Origin: DATMFV01 sp964651005
GTDB taxonomy: Bacteria > Verrucomicrobiota > Verrucomicrobiia > Chthoniobacterales > Chthoniobacteraceae
NCBI GenBank assembly: GCA_964651005.1
Contig: CAZYVL010000004.1
Coordinates: 1-50,835, forward strand
Direction: 5' to 3'
Length of the DNA stretch: 50,835 bases
Position 1 is the first letter of the stretch, and each line of letters starts with the position of its first letter. Of this stretch, positions 8,961-18,172 are shown piece after piece. The position numbers and the translations under genes are program-made. Under the pieces are notes generated by a model that worked only from the letters and a program-made list of their open reading frames with translations, did not search any database and was not told the origin of the DNA.

Positions 8961-10463
8961 GTGAAACGATCGGGAGCCGCCGCAGAAATCTTTCTCTCCC
9001 CGCCTGGCATCGCGCTTTGCCTGCTTCTGGCGGCCTTGTCGTGCGTCGCAACGGCACGGGGCGAGGCGGCCTCGCCCCCTCTGCCGGAATCCGTGCCGGA
9101 TGCGGAGTTTTTCCGTCAGCCCGTGGAAGGGGTGGAGGGCGGGGAGAGCGCGGAGAGTGTCGAGAGCACGGAGCCAGGGGAGGCGGAAGACACGGAGGAT
9201 ATGGACTGGGCTGGCGCGTGGACCGAAGAGGCAGAGCCGGTCGCCGACGCGCCGCTTCCCGATTCCGCGCCGGAGCCGCAACCGCCGGAACTGGAGCCGG
9301 AGCCGGAGCTGGAGCCGATTGGCAACGGCGCGCGGAGCGGCTGGCGCAAGACGATCTTCCCGCGCTTTCGCCTCGGCGGATTTTACGACGACAACATCTT
9401 CATCCAGCCGGAGGGGAAGCAGCCCGACTTTATCGGCTTCTTCGGGTTCGGGCTGCGCGCCGGGGTGGGCGAGGTGCAGGCCCCGCTCTACACGCTGCGC
9501 GAGGCGCGCAACGTCCCCCGCCTCTACGAAGCGCCGTCGCAGCCGTTCGGCAATTTCCTTTTCGCCGACTACTCGGGCACCTATTTCGCCTTTGCCGACC
9601 ACTCCGCGCAGAACGCCTACGACCAGGATGCGCTCCTGAGCGCCGGGTGGGCGGGGGCGAAGCTTTCGCTTGGATTTCAGGGCCGCTTCCAGTCGCTTTC
9701 GGACCCGGACATCGATGCGGGTGGGCGAATCCGCCGCCATATCATCCACACCGCTCTGAGCGCCAACTACGAGGTGAGCGGGAAGACCTCGGTGGAATCG
9801 ACCCTCTCCTGGACGCGCACGGAATACCGGGGGTTGAACGACGCCAACGAGTTGCAGGGCGAGGCGTGGCTCAACCTGCAATGGACGCCGAAGATCAAGA
9901 TCGCGCCGGGCCTCGGCGGCGGCGTCCTGAAGGCCCAAGGCGGCCCGGATCAACCTTACGCCCGGGCGCTGGTGCGGGCGGTCTACGACTTTTCCGAGAA
10001 GCTCGCGCTCAACGGAAAGATCGGGGTGGAATACCGCGACGTGGCGCTCGGCTTCCCGTTTCGGAACAGCCCGGTCGTGGGTGTCGGTGTGAACTGGGCG
10101 CCCTTCGAGGGGACGACGCTCTCCCTGGATGGCTACCGCCTTGCCGAGGCGTCCGCCGTGCTCCCGGGCACCAATTACACGCGCACGGGCGTCGATTTGA
10201 AAATCCGGCAACGGTTTTTGCAGCGATTCCTGATTACGCTGACGGGCGGCTACGAGAACCTCGACTACCGGGCCATCGCCGAGGAGTTCTCCACCAGCCG
10301 CCGCCGCGACCACTATGTTTTCGGGCGGGCGGCCATCGCCTTCGATGTCACCCGCTGGGGCACCGCGGAGCTGTTCTACAACTTCCAGCGGGACTCCTCC
10401 ACCCGCCCGGGAAATTCCTTCACGGACAACCAGGTGGGCATCGAGCTGGATTTCGAACTATGA
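8961..10463 (+). CDS. Outer-membrane beta-barrel protein of the polysaccharide cluster (BBP2-like)
   Basis: This 500-residue protein starts at GTG 8961 with a long hydrophobic signal (residues 13-33). An acidic low-complexity stretch follows (about residues 50-120, with EPEPELEP runs), then a beta-rich region opening FPRFRLGGFYDDNIFIQPEG. The phrase GGFYDDNIF and the final FTDNQVGIELDFEL are typical of the putative beta-barrel porin-2 proteins that often accompany exopolysaccharide export genes. It ends in a phenylalanine-containing terminal strand (LDFEL), as barrel proteins often do. Its stop overlaps the next start (ATGA at 10460). I infer a role in moving polysaccharide across the outer membrane or in anchoring it; substrate unknown. 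Confidence 0.8.
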   Translation: MKRSGAAAEIFLSPPGIALCLLLAALSCVATARGEAASPPLPESVPDAEFFRQPVEGVEGGESAESVESTEPGEAEDTEDMDWAGAWTEEAEPVADAPLPDSAPEPQPPELEPEPELEPIGNGARSGWRKTIFPRFRLGGFYDDNIFIQPEGKQPDFIGFFGFGLRAGVGEVQAPLYTLREARNVPRLYEAPSQPFGNFLFADYSGTYFAFADHSAQNAYDQDALLSAGWAGAKLSLGFQGRFQSLSDPDIDAGGRIRRHIIHTALSANYEVSGKTSVESTLSWTRTEYRGLNDANELQGEAWLNLQWTPKIKIAPGLGGGVLKAQGGPDQPYARALVRAVYDFSEKLALNGKIGVEYRDVALGFPFRNSPVVGVGVNWAPFEGTTLSLDGYRLAEASAVLPGTNYTRTGVDLKIRQRFLQRFLITLTGGYENLDYRAIAEEFSTSRRRDHYVFGRAAIAFDVTRWGTAELFYNFQRDSSTRPGNSFTDNQVGIELDFEL

Positions 10464-11065
10464 GCAATCTTTTCCGCATTTTCCCGCTGGCGGCGGTGAT
10501 AACGATCGTGGCCGCGCTCTTCTCTGGAACTCCGCTGCGGGCGGAACCGGAGAGCCAGCAGCCGGATCACTACGCCTTGCGACCCAACGATCTCGTCGAG
10601 ATTCGCGTCTTCCGCGAGGACGACCTGACCTCCACGCTGCGCATCTCCCGCGAAGGGACGATCACGTTTCCGCTGATCGGCGCCGTGCGCGTGGGGGGGC
10701 TGAGCGCGCAGGCGGCGGGGGCGAAAATCCGCGCGCTCCTCGCGAAGGACTACCTGGTCAACCCGCAGGTGAACCTGACCGTGCGGGAGTATTCCAAGCG
10801 CCGCTTCACCGTGCTGGGCGAGGTCCAGAAGCCGGGCGCCTACGAGATGCCCGACCACGATTCGCTCGGGCTGCTGGAGGCGATCGGCATGGCGGGGGGC
10901 TATACCCGCATCGCGGAACCCGCCCGGATCACCCTCAAGCGAATCGTCGATGGCCGGGAGAAAGTAATCCGCGTCAACGCGAAGAAGATGGCGCGCGAGG
11001 GGGACAGCGGAACCGTTGAGATCAAGCCCGGTGATGTGCTCACCGTCGGCGAACGCCTGTTTTGA
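10460..11065 (+). CDS. Polysaccharide export protein, Wza-like (short form)
   Basis: This 201-residue protein has a signal peptide (residues about 1-27). The Poly_export domain follows (HYALRPNDLVEIRVFREDDL, TLRISREGTITFPLIGAVRV), then one SLBB domain (RRFTVLGEVQKPGAYEMPDH, LLEAIGMAGGYTRIAEPARI). In known systems Wza-type proteins form the outer-membrane export channel or its periplasmic part. It is short, with a single SLBB, and lacks a lipobox Cys, so the barrel protein just upstream may provide the membrane portion (inference). The start overlaps the upstream stop by ATGA, which implies translational coupling. Confidence 0.9.
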   Translation: MSNLFRIFPLAAVITIVAALFSGTPLRAEPESQQPDHYALRPNDLVEIRVFREDDLTSTLRISREGTITFPLIGAVRVGGLSAQAAGAKIRALLAKDYLVNPQVNLTVREYSKRRFTVLGEVQKPGAYEMPDHDSLGLLEAIGMAGGYTRIAEPARITLKRIVDGREKVIRVNAKKMAREGDSGTVEIKPGDVLTVGERLF

Positions 11066-11070
11066 AAACG

Positions 11071-13257
11071 ATGAATCTCCCTTCTCCAGTCCGGTTCGGT
11101 GAGTCGATGGGGGCGGACCTGCACGCCATCCTGGAGGCGCTGCGGGAGCGCGCGCGGCTCATCGTCCTGTGCGTGGTGGCGGCGCTGCTGCTCGGCGCGT
11201 GCTACCTGACCTACACGCCGCGCGTTTATCGCGCCGAGGCGATCCTTCAGGTCGAGCAGGAAGAGCGCAGCCTCGTCGTCCTGGACGGGGTGCGCGCGGA
11301 AGACCTCCGCGCGCAGGAGGTGCTCATGACGCTGGAGCAGAATCTCTCCAGCCCGGGGTTGTTACGCGCGGTGATCCGCCACGGGAACCTCGCGGCGGCC
11401 CCGGCGTTTCTCCCCGAGGTGCCAAGGCCCGCCTCGCCGGAGGCGCTGGAGCGCGGGCTGGCGGCGCGCCTCTGGGCAAAGGTCCGCCCCGGATCGCGGC
11501 TCATCGACGTGGCCGTGGAGGACCACAACCCCGCGATGGCCGCGCGGCTGACCGGCGCGATCATCGGCGAGTTCATCCGCGAAGGTTTCCAGGGCCGGAT
11601 GGAGACCTCCCAGATGGCGCACGACTTCATGCGCGCCGAGGCGGCGCGGCTCCGGGCGCGGCTGGAGAAGTCCGAGGCGGCGCTTCAGGAATACCGGGAG
11701 CAGACGCGGAGCGTCTCGCTGGAGGACAAGCAGAACCTCGTCGTGGAAAAGCTCAAGGAGATGAACACGCGGGTAATGGAGGCGAAGACCACGCGGCTCC
11801 GGTTGGAGACCGACAAGGCGCTGCTCGCGCAGATGCACGGCGGCAGCCCCGCGCAGATGCTCGCCGTCGCCAGCGTCGCCCGCTCCGCGCCGGTCGAGGA
11901 GCTGCGCCGCGCCATCCAGGCGAAGGAGACGGAGATCGCGAACCTGCGCAAGCGTTACAAGCCGCTGCACCCCAAATACATCGCCGCCGCCAGCGAGCTG
12001 GCGGAACTCCGTCAGGGGCTGGGCGAAGCGATTGCCAAGGGGGTCGAGAGCGTCACCCAGTCGTGGCAAACGGCGGTGGCGATGGAGAAGCGGCTGGAAT
12101 CCGCGTTGGGCGATCAGGAGCAGACCGCGCTGGCGCTTGGAAAGAAGGCGATCGCCTATAACGCGCTCAGCTCCGAGGCGCAGGCCGACAAGGCGCTCTA
12201 CGAGTCGATCCTTAAACGGCTGAAGGAGAGCGACGTGACCAAAAACGTCGTCCAGAACGCCGTGCGCGTCGTCTCCGCGCCGACCGTGCCGGATCTCCCC
12301 GTCAAGCCGCACCGCAAGCGGACGATGCTCCTCGCGCTCTTCGGCGGCGTCGTCTTCGGGTGTGCGCTGGCGCTGCTCCAGAAATCGCTCGACCGGTCGC
12401 TGCGCACCGTCGAGGAAGCGGAGCATCTTCTGGGGGAAATCCCCGCGCTCGCGGCGGTTCCCGCCGTGCACCGCATCCGCTCGCTGGCCGACGGACTGCC
12501 GTTTTTGAACGATCCCGGCTCGGCCGTGGCGGAGTCGTTCCGCACGCTGCGCGTCTCGCTCTCGCTGCTCAACGGGCGGGAGGAGAGCGGCAGGGTCATC
12601 CTCTTTACGAGCGCGGTGCCCGCCGAGGGGAAGAGCTTCTGCGCGATCCACACCGCCGCCGCCTACGCGCGCCAGGGGCTTTCCACGCTGCTTATCGACG
12701 CCGATCTGCGGCTCCCCTCCGTCGGCGGCGTTTTTCCTGTCGCGGGGAAACCGGGGCCGGGATTGTCGGACTTGCTGGCCGGGAAGGGCGCCCCCGAGGA
12801 AACCGTGCGCGCCTCGGGCATCGAGCACCTCTCGCTGCTCTGCGCGGGGGGGCGGGCTTCGCGCGCGGCGGAGCTGCTGGCACGCGGCGGCATGGAAAAG
12901 ATCGTGTGCTGGGCGCGCGGGAAGTATGATCGGATCATCATCGACACCGCGCCGGTCCACGCCGTGAGCGACACGCTGCTGCTCGTGCGCCACGCGGAGA
13001 CGGTCTGCCTGGTGATCCGCGCCGGGCGCACCTCCGCGCACGAGGCCGCCGCCGCCGTGCGCAAGCTGCGGAAGGCGGAGGCGGGCGTGGACGGGTTCGT
13101 CCTCAACGGCGTGCGGCGTTACCGCGCCGAGGATTATGCGGGTTACTACCGGGCGGTTGCGGAAGAGGGATGGCTTGAAGAAGGGCGCAAGCGTTCCACT
13201 GCCTCCCTTCCGGTGAAGCGAATCGGGGCCGGGACGCGGGGCGGCCAGGGGGAGTGA
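11071..13257 (+). CDS. Chain-length determinant and bacterial tyrosine kinase fusion, Wzc-like
   Basis: This 728-residue inner-membrane protein controls polysaccharide polymerisation and export. It has a first membrane helix near residues 30-50 (LIVLCVVAALLLGACYLTY), a Wzz domain, a long periplasmic coiled coil (about 190-330) and a second helix near 415-435. The cytoplasmic BY-kinase domain has Walker A (SAVPAEGKSF, about 515), Walker A' (LLIDADLR, about 540) and Walker B (IIIDTAPV, about 620). A tyrosine cluster near the C-terminus (RRYRAEDYAGYYRAV) fits the autophosphorylation tail. ATG at 11071 lies five bases after the upstream stop; a TTG at 11062 and an ATG at 11110 are alternatives. 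Confidence 0.93.
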   Translation: MNLPSPVRFGESMGADLHAILEALRERARLIVLCVVAALLLGACYLTYTPRVYRAEAILQVEQEERSLVVLDGVRAEDLRAQEVLMTLEQNLSSPGLLRAVIRHGNLAAAPAFLPEVPRPASPEALERGLAARLWAKVRPGSRLIDVAVEDHNPAMAARLTGAIIGEFIREGFQGRMETSQMAHDFMRAEAARLRARLEKSEAALQEYREQTRSVSLEDKQNLVVEKLKEMNTRVMEAKTTRLRLETDKALLAQMHGGSPAQMLAVASVARSAPVEELRRAIQAKETEIANLRKRYKPLHPKYIAAASELAELRQGLGEAIAKGVESVTQSWQTAVAMEKRLESALGDQEQTALALGKKAIAYNALSSEAQADKALYESILKRLKESDVTKNVVQNAVRVVSAPTVPDLPVKPHRKRTMLLALFGGVVFGCALALLQKSLDRSLRTVEEAEHLLGEIPALAAVPAVHRIRSLADGLPFLNDPGSAVAESFRTLRVSLSLLNGREESGRVILFTSAVPAEGKSFCAIHTAAAYARQGLSTLLIDADLRLPSVGGVFPVAGKPGPGLSDLLAGKGAPEETVRASGIEHLSLLCAGGRASRAAELLARGGMEKIVCWARGKYDRIIIDTAPVHAVSDTLLLVRHAETVCLVIRAGRTSAHEAAAAVRKLRKAEAGVDGFVLNGVRRYRAEDYAGYYRAVAEEGWLEEGRKRSTASLPVKRIGAGTRGGQGE

Positions 13258-13305
13258 TCTCAACGGAAAGAGGGCGCGCTTCCGGGTGCGCATGGACGGA
13301 TTTTC

Positions 13306-14610
13306 ATGGAAGCCAACCCGATCTCCAGCCCCGCCTGCTTTGTCCTCCCGGCGTATCGTGGCGTAGCGATCCCCGCCGCCGCGCGCGCGATGCTGCTGGC
13401 CGTGACCGTGGCGGTTTACTCCGGGGCGATGCCGTACCTGATCCTGGTTTCCCCCCGGCTTTTGTATGGCGTTTACCTCCTGGTCACGGGGTGCGTCGCG
13501 GCGATCCTGTTTCTGGACTACCCCGCCGTGCGCGGGTTGCGCCGGGTCGCGCCGTATCTCGGCTGGGTCTTATTTTATTGCTATTGGGGCGCGCTGGTCG
13601 CCCCGCCGGAGATGCCGCTGGAGGATGTGGTGAAAACGGGGGGAAAAAACGCGTTGGTGATCGTCGCGCTCGCGCTCGCGGTGACGGGGGGGCGCAGCCT
13701 GCGCCGCCTCGCGGGATGGGCGCAGGGGGCCGCCGCCGCGAACATGGCGCTGGCGCTTTGGGAGACGAGCCGGCCCGATCTCGTGCTCAAGCTCGCGCTT
13801 GCCCACGACCCGCTGGCGACCGCTTTCAACGTGAACCGGCCCGCCGGAATCTGGAACAACCCGGACGAAGCCGCCTTCGCCTATCTCTTCGCCCTCTTCC
13901 TCTCGCGCTGGGCGCCGCGCCCGCTGGCGTGGATCGGGAGGGCCGCCTGTCTGGCCGGGCTGTTCCTGGCCGCCTCGCGCACCGGCTTCTACGTGCTCGG
14001 GCTTTGCGTGCTGCTTTACGGCGCGGGGCGGCTGCGGGAGCTGCGCTGGAGGCCGGGGGCGGTGGCGGCGATGCTCTTCGCTCTCCTTGCGCTTGGCGTG
14101 GCGGGAGGGGCGGCGGTGGCGCTCGCGCCGGGGAGCCTCTCCACCCTTTCGCAAACCCCGCAGGTCCGGCGTCTGCTCGACTTTGCCGAAAGCGACGTGC
14201 GGAGCGAGGGCGATCTCGGGCGCACCGACATCGCGCAAGCCGCCGCCCAGGCGGCGCTCGACGGGCCGTGGTACGGGCGCGGGTTCTTCACCTTCCAACT
14301 GGAGGATAACCCGTTTGCCGTGCTCGATGTCGGCGCGCACAATTTTTACCTCACAGCGTGGGGCGAGGCGGGGATTCCCGGCGGGGTGAGCCTCCTGGTG
14401 CTTCTGGCGTTGGGCATGAGCCGTCTCGGCCATCGCGCGCTGGCAAGCCGGGACCGCCTCGCCCTGGTGCTGCTCTGGGCGGGTTATCTCGTGATCGCGT
14501 TGACCTGGCACAACCAGGTCACCTCCTTTGCGGGAATGCTCTATAGCGGCGCGCTCTGGCATCTCCCGGGCGTTCTGGCCGGAGAAGGGAACGAAAGGAA
14601 TCGATCATGA
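13306..14610 (+). CDS. O-antigen ligase/polymerase-family membrane protein (Wzy/WaaL-like)
   Basis: This 434-residue polytopic protein has about ten hydrophobic segments. The large loop before the C-terminal helices ends in VGAHNFYLTAWGEAGIPGG, which matches the conserved His-containing motif of Wzy_C/O-antigen ligase proteins. An earlier part, RPAGIWNNPDEAAFAYLFA, is also characteristic. In this cluster it most likely polymerises repeat units (Wzy role), but a ligase role cannot be excluded. It begins 48 bases after the kinase gene, and its stop overlaps the next start by ATGA (14607-14610). Confidence 0.85.
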   Translation: MEANPISSPACFVLPAYRGVAIPAAARAMLLAVTVAVYSGAMPYLILVSPRLLYGVYLLVTGCVAAILFLDYPAVRGLRRVAPYLGWVLFYCYWGALVAPPEMPLEDVVKTGGKNALVIVALALAVTGGRSLRRLAGWAQGAAAANMALALWETSRPDLVLKLALAHDPLATAFNVNRPAGIWNNPDEAAFAYLFALFLSRWAPRPLAWIGRAACLAGLFLAASRTGFYVLGLCVLLYGAGRLRELRWRPGAVAAMLFALLALGVAGGAAVALAPGSLSTLSQTPQVRRLLDFAESDVRSEGDLGRTDIAQAAAQAALDGPWYGRGFFTFQLEDNPFAVLDVGAHNFYLTAWGEAGIPGGVSLLVLLALGMSRLGHRALASRDRLALVLLWAGYLVIALTWHNQVTSFAGMLYSGALWHLPGVLAGEGNERNRS

Positions 14611-15575
14611 CCACGCTGGAGAACGAAGGGGGAAAACCACCGCTCTTTACCGTCTTTACGCCGACCCACAACCGCGCCTGGGCGTTGCACCGGGTTTACG
14701 AGAGCCTTTGCGCGCAGACGCTCCGGGAATTCGAGTGGCTGGTGGTCGATGACGGCTCGACGGACAAGACGCGGGAGCGCCTCGCCGCGTGGAGCCGGGA
14801 AGCGCCCTTCCCCGTCCGCACCATCCGGCAGCCGTGCCGGGGCAAGCACATCGCCTTTAACACCGGGGTCGCCAACGCGCGCGGGGCCCTTTTTCTCTCC
14901 GCCGACAGCGACGACCGTTTCAAGCCCGAGGCGCTGGAGCGCTTCCACGCCCTCTGGATGGCGATCCCCGAGCGGGAGCGCGAGCACTTCGTCGGCGCGA
15001 CCTGCCTCTGCGAGACGGAACGCGGGGCGCTGGTCGGCAGCCGCTTCCCGCGCGAGGTGATCGACTCCGACGCGGCGGAAATCCGGTTCCGGTACCGCGT
15101 GCGCGGGGAGAAATGGGGCTTCCAGCGTACCGACATCCTGCGGCGCTTCCCGTTCCCCGAAGTGGACCGGAACGCCGGGTACGCCGTCGTCCCGGAGGAT
15201 CTCGTCTGGCTGCGCATCGCCGCCGGCTACAAGACGCGCTATTTCAACGAACGGCTGCGGATTTATTATATCCACGACGGGGGCGATTCCGTGATGGCGA
15301 CCCCGCAAGAACCCGCTTCCGTCGCGCGCGGGATGGTCGATCTCTACCGGATCATCCTCAATACGCAGTGGAAACACTTCCGCCACGCGCCGCTCGACCT
15401 GACGATGAGCGCGCTCCGCTATGGCCGCTTTTCGCGGCACGCGGGGTTGCGGCGGCGCGAGGCGCTCGCGGAGCTGGGCGCAGGGAACGGGAAAGGAGCG
15501 CGGCGGATGGTGGCGGCGCTCTGGCCTGCCGCGCTCCTGTTCGCCCGGCGGGATCGCTGGGAGAAAAAGATTTAA
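14607..15575 (+). CDS. Family 2 glycosyltransferase
   Basis: This 322-residue cytoplasmic or membrane-associated GT-A enzyme has FTPTHNRAWALHRVYESL at the N-terminus, VVDDGSTDKTRERL and the metal-binding acidic motif in SADSDDRF. A later acceptor-side block reads VVPEDLVWLRIAAGYKTRY. It would add one sugar to the lipid-linked repeat unit; donor and linkage cannot be read from sequence. It overlaps the wzy-like gene by four bases and is three bases from the next gene. Confidence 0.92.
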   Translation: MTTLENEGGKPPLFTVFTPTHNRAWALHRVYESLCAQTLREFEWLVVDDGSTDKTRERLAAWSREAPFPVRTIRQPCRGKHIAFNTGVANARGALFLSADSDDRFKPEALERFHALWMAIPEREREHFVGATCLCETERGALVGSRFPREVIDSDAAEIRFRYRVRGEKWGFQRTDILRRFPFPEVDRNAGYAVVPEDLVWLRIAAGYKTRYFNERLRIYYIHDGGDSVMATPQEPASVARGMVDLYRIILNTQWKHFRHAPLDLTMSALRYGRFSRHAGLRRREALAELGAGNGKGARRMVAALWPAALLFARRDRWEKKI

Positions 15576-15578
15576 CCG

Positions 15579-16793
15579 ATGTTCGCCCGGCTCCGCCCCA
15601 TTCGAAAACCCGGGAAGCCCTCCCCCCCGCGCCGGAAGTTCCGGTGCGGGCTGGTGGCGTGGGCGCTTGCGGGAATGGGGACGATCGGGTTTGCCGCGCG
15701 GGGAGCGGAGGCTGATGCTTCCCTCCGGCGCAAGCCCGCTTTTCTCGGCGAAGCGGGGGAGCACCAGCGGGGGGAGGCGGTCTTTTTCCCCATCGGCATC
15801 TATCACGTCCGGCACACCGAGGGGGAATATGCCCGGCTGGCGGCGCACGGTTTCAACACGATCCAGGGAATGTTCCCCGGCGATCCCGGGAGGTTTCGCC
15901 AAAGCCTCGACCTGGCGCTGCGGCACGGGTTGGCGGTGGACGTGCCGCTCTATGCGCAGGGGGGCGTGGCGGCGAACCTGCCCGCTTCCCTCCGGCTTCT
16001 GAAGCGGGAGGGGCGACACCCCGCCGTGCTCTGCTGGAAAATCCTCGACGAGCCGGATGCCAAGCGCAACGCCGCTGTGCGCGGCGAGGTTCCGCGCGTC
16101 TATGCCGCGTTGCGCGCCCTCGGCCTGCCGCAGCCGCTGGAGCTGACCCTCTCGCACCCCGACGGCTTTGGCGACTGGACTCCGTTTTGCGACGCGGTGC
16201 AGGTGGATTGCTATCCGCTCCCGGGCGGATCGGTCGCGGAGGTGTACGACGCCTGCCTCCGGGCGCGGAAGGCGATGCAGCCGTGGCAGAGCCTGACGGC
16301 GGTGTTGCAATGCGGCTGGACGCGCGATCTCACCACGCAGCCGAGCGTCACGCAGGCGCGCGCCATGGTCTACCTCGCCCTGATCGGCGGAGCGCGGGGG
16401 ATCGCCTGGTACTCCAAGCGGGAGGAGGACGGGTGGGATCTGGAAAGAACGCCGCTCTGGCCGCATCTGGCCGGGATCAACCGGGAAATCCGCGCGCTCT
16501 CCGGGCCGTTGCTGCGCGGGGAGGAGGCGACGGTGCGGTGCGACGACCCGGTGTTGCCGCTTCGTGGGTGCTTGTACGAGGGGCGGCTTTACATCCTCCT
16601 CTGCAACCCGCGCGCGGAGCCGGTGCGGGCCGCCCTGAGGCTTCCGCCGGGGCGATGGGAAACGCCCCGGGCGATGGATACCCCTTCACGCCAATGGCCG
16701 CTGGAGGGGGGAGTCGTGCGGGTGCGGCTCGCGCCGCTGGAATCGCGGACGGTGGTGGTGGAAGCGAAGGAGACGAAGGAGGCGGCGCCATGA
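15579..16793 (+). CDS. Secreted glycoside hydrolase-like protein within the polysaccharide cluster
   Basis: This 404-residue protein has a basic N-terminus and a hydrophobic stretch at about residues 24-40 (LVAWALAGMGTIGFAARGA), likely a signal peptide or anchor. The body looks like a clan-A TIM barrel: FFPIGIYHV, HGFNTIQGMF, AVLCWKILDEPDAKRN (DEP at the position where such enzymes place the acid/base Glu) and GGARGIAWYSKREEDG. A C-terminal beta domain follows (RLYILLCNPRAEPV). It may trim the polymer during export. No exact family can be named. Its stop overlaps the next start by ATGA (16790-16793). Confidence 0.65.
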   Translation: MFARLRPIRKPGKPSPPRRKFRCGLVAWALAGMGTIGFAARGAEADASLRRKPAFLGEAGEHQRGEAVFFPIGIYHVRHTEGEYARLAAHGFNTIQGMFPGDPGRFRQSLDLALRHGLAVDVPLYAQGGVAANLPASLRLLKREGRHPAVLCWKILDEPDAKRNAAVRGEVPRVYAALRALGLPQPLELTLSHPDGFGDWTPFCDAVQVDCYPLPGGSVAEVYDACLRARKAMQPWQSLTAVLQCGWTRDLTTQPSVTQARAMVYLALIGGARGIAWYSKREEDGWDLERTPLWPHLAGINREIRALSGPLLRGEEATVRCDDPVLPLRGCLYEGRLYILLCNPRAEPVRAALRLPPGRWETPRAMDTPSRQWPLEGGVVRVRLAPLESRTVVVEAKETKEAAP

Positions 16794-18172
16794 CGGCCCC
16801 GGCGCTCCAGCCAAAGCGGGACGGCGAGCGGGTAGCCAGCCCGAACCGGCGCATCTTCCGCGCGGCGACGACCATCGCCCTGCTCACCCTGCTCGTCAAA
16901 GCGGCGGCGATGGCGAAGGAGATGGCGGCCGCCGCCTGGTTCGGCACGGGCGACGCGATGGACGCCTTCGTCGTCGCATTCCTGCTCCCTTCCTATGTCA
17001 TCAACGTCGTGGCGGGTTCCTTCAACGCGGCGTTGATCCCGGCGCAGATCGAAACGCGCGAGCGGGTGGGCGCGGCGGCGGCGCAGCGGCTTTTCCAGAG
17101 CGTCTCGGCTTTCAGCGGGGCGATGCTGCTGCTCATCACGCTTCTTCTCGCGCTTCTCTCCCCGGTGCTGCTGCCGCTGCTCTGCTCGGGGTTTAGCCCG
17201 GAGAAAGCGGCGCTCGCCCGGCATCTCTTTTTGATGCTGCTGCCGGGGGTCGCGGTTTCCGGGTTGATCGTCAACTGGGAGTCGCTGCTCAACGCCTCGG
17301 AGCGTTTCGCCGCCGCCGCATTTGCGCCCGCGATGCTTTCGCTCACGGTGCTGGCCACCCTCTGCCTGGCGGGGACGCGCTGGGGGATCGACGCGCTCGC
17401 GGCGGGAACCGTCGCCGGAATGCTGCTCCAGCTCGCCATGCTCGGGCGCTGCCTGCGCCGCCACGGGTTCGGGTACGCGCTCCTGCCGCGCTGGCACGGC
17501 ATGGGCGCCGACGTGCGCCGCGTCATCGGGCAGTATGTGCCGATGGTCGCCGGGTCGATGCTCTTTTGCGGCAGCATCCTCGTGGACCAGGCGATGGCGG
17601 GGATGCTGGCCCCCGGGAGCGTCGCGACGCTCGCCTACGGCAACAAGCTCGTCGCGCTGGCGGCGGGGCTGGGGACTGCCGCGCTCGGCACCGCCGTCCT
17701 CCCGCACTTCTCCAAGATGACGGCGCTGGGCGACTGGCGCGGCGTCCGCCACACGCTCAAGACCTACACGCGCCTGATCCTGCTCGTAACGGTTCCGGCG
17801 GTCGCCGCCGCCGTCGCCCTTTCGACGCCGCTCGCCGCGCTCCTCTACGAGCGCGGAAACTTCACGGTGGCGGACACGCTTGCCGTCAGCCGCGTCCAGC
17901 AGATGCTCCTGCTCCAGATCCCGTTTTACAGCCTGAGCCTGCTTTACGTACGAATGCTCTCTTCGATGAAGGGCAATCGCGTGGTGATGCTTGGGGCGCT
18001 AACCGGTTTTTGCGTTAATGTGCTTTTGAATTTCTGCCTGATGGGGCCGATGGGCGTGGCGGGGCTCGCCCTCTCCACCAGCCTCGTTTACCTCTTCATG
18101 ACCGTCGCGATGGGCACGGCGCTGCGGCGGCGGCTCGCGCAGGCGGAAGCGGAACAGGAGGGGCGGGCATGA
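16790..18172 (+). CDS. MurJ/MviN-family lipid-linked oligosaccharide flippase
   Basis: This 460-residue polytopic protein has the MurJ-type beginning (AKEMAAAAWFGTGDAMDAFVV and LPSYVINVVAGSFNAALIPA) and about 12 to 14 hydrophobic helices, belonging to the MOP superfamily. Because it sits inside the polysaccharide cluster, I infer that it acts as the Wzx flippase for repeat units; a second role as the lipid II flippase is possible. ATG at 16790 was chosen because MurJ similarity starts just downstream and it overlaps the upstream stop. Longer in-frame sequence upstream is the other-frame shadow of the glycosidase gene. It overlaps the next gene by ATGA (18169-18172). Confidence 0.88.
   Translation: MTAPALQPKRDGERVASPNRRIFRAATTIALLTLLVKAAAMAKEMAAAAWFGTGDAMDAFVVAFLLPSYVINVVAGSFNAALIPAQIETRERVGAAAAQRLFQSVSAFSGAMLLLITLLLALLSPVLLPLLCSGFSPEKAALARHLFLMLLPGVAVSGLIVNWESLLNASERFAAAAFAPAMLSLTVLATLCLAGTRWGIDALAAGTVAGMLLQLAMLGRCLRRHGFGYALLPRWHGMGADVRRVIGQYVPMVAGSMLFCGSILVDQAMAGMLAPGSVATLAYGNKLVALAAGLGTAALGTAVLPHFSKMTALGDWRGVRHTLKTYTRLILLVTVPAVAAAVALSTPLAALLYERGNFTVADTLAVSRVQQMLLLQIPFYSLSLLYVRMLSSMKGNRVVMLGALTGFCVNVLLNFCLMGPMGVAGLALSTSLVYLFMTVAMGTALRRRLAQAEAEQEGRA

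Noticed and set aside
6906..10313. A 1135-codon open frame on the minus strand opposite htpG and the barrel gene
   Set aside because: It is an antisense shadow caused by high GC at third codon positions. It has no conserved domain and overlaps two certain genes.
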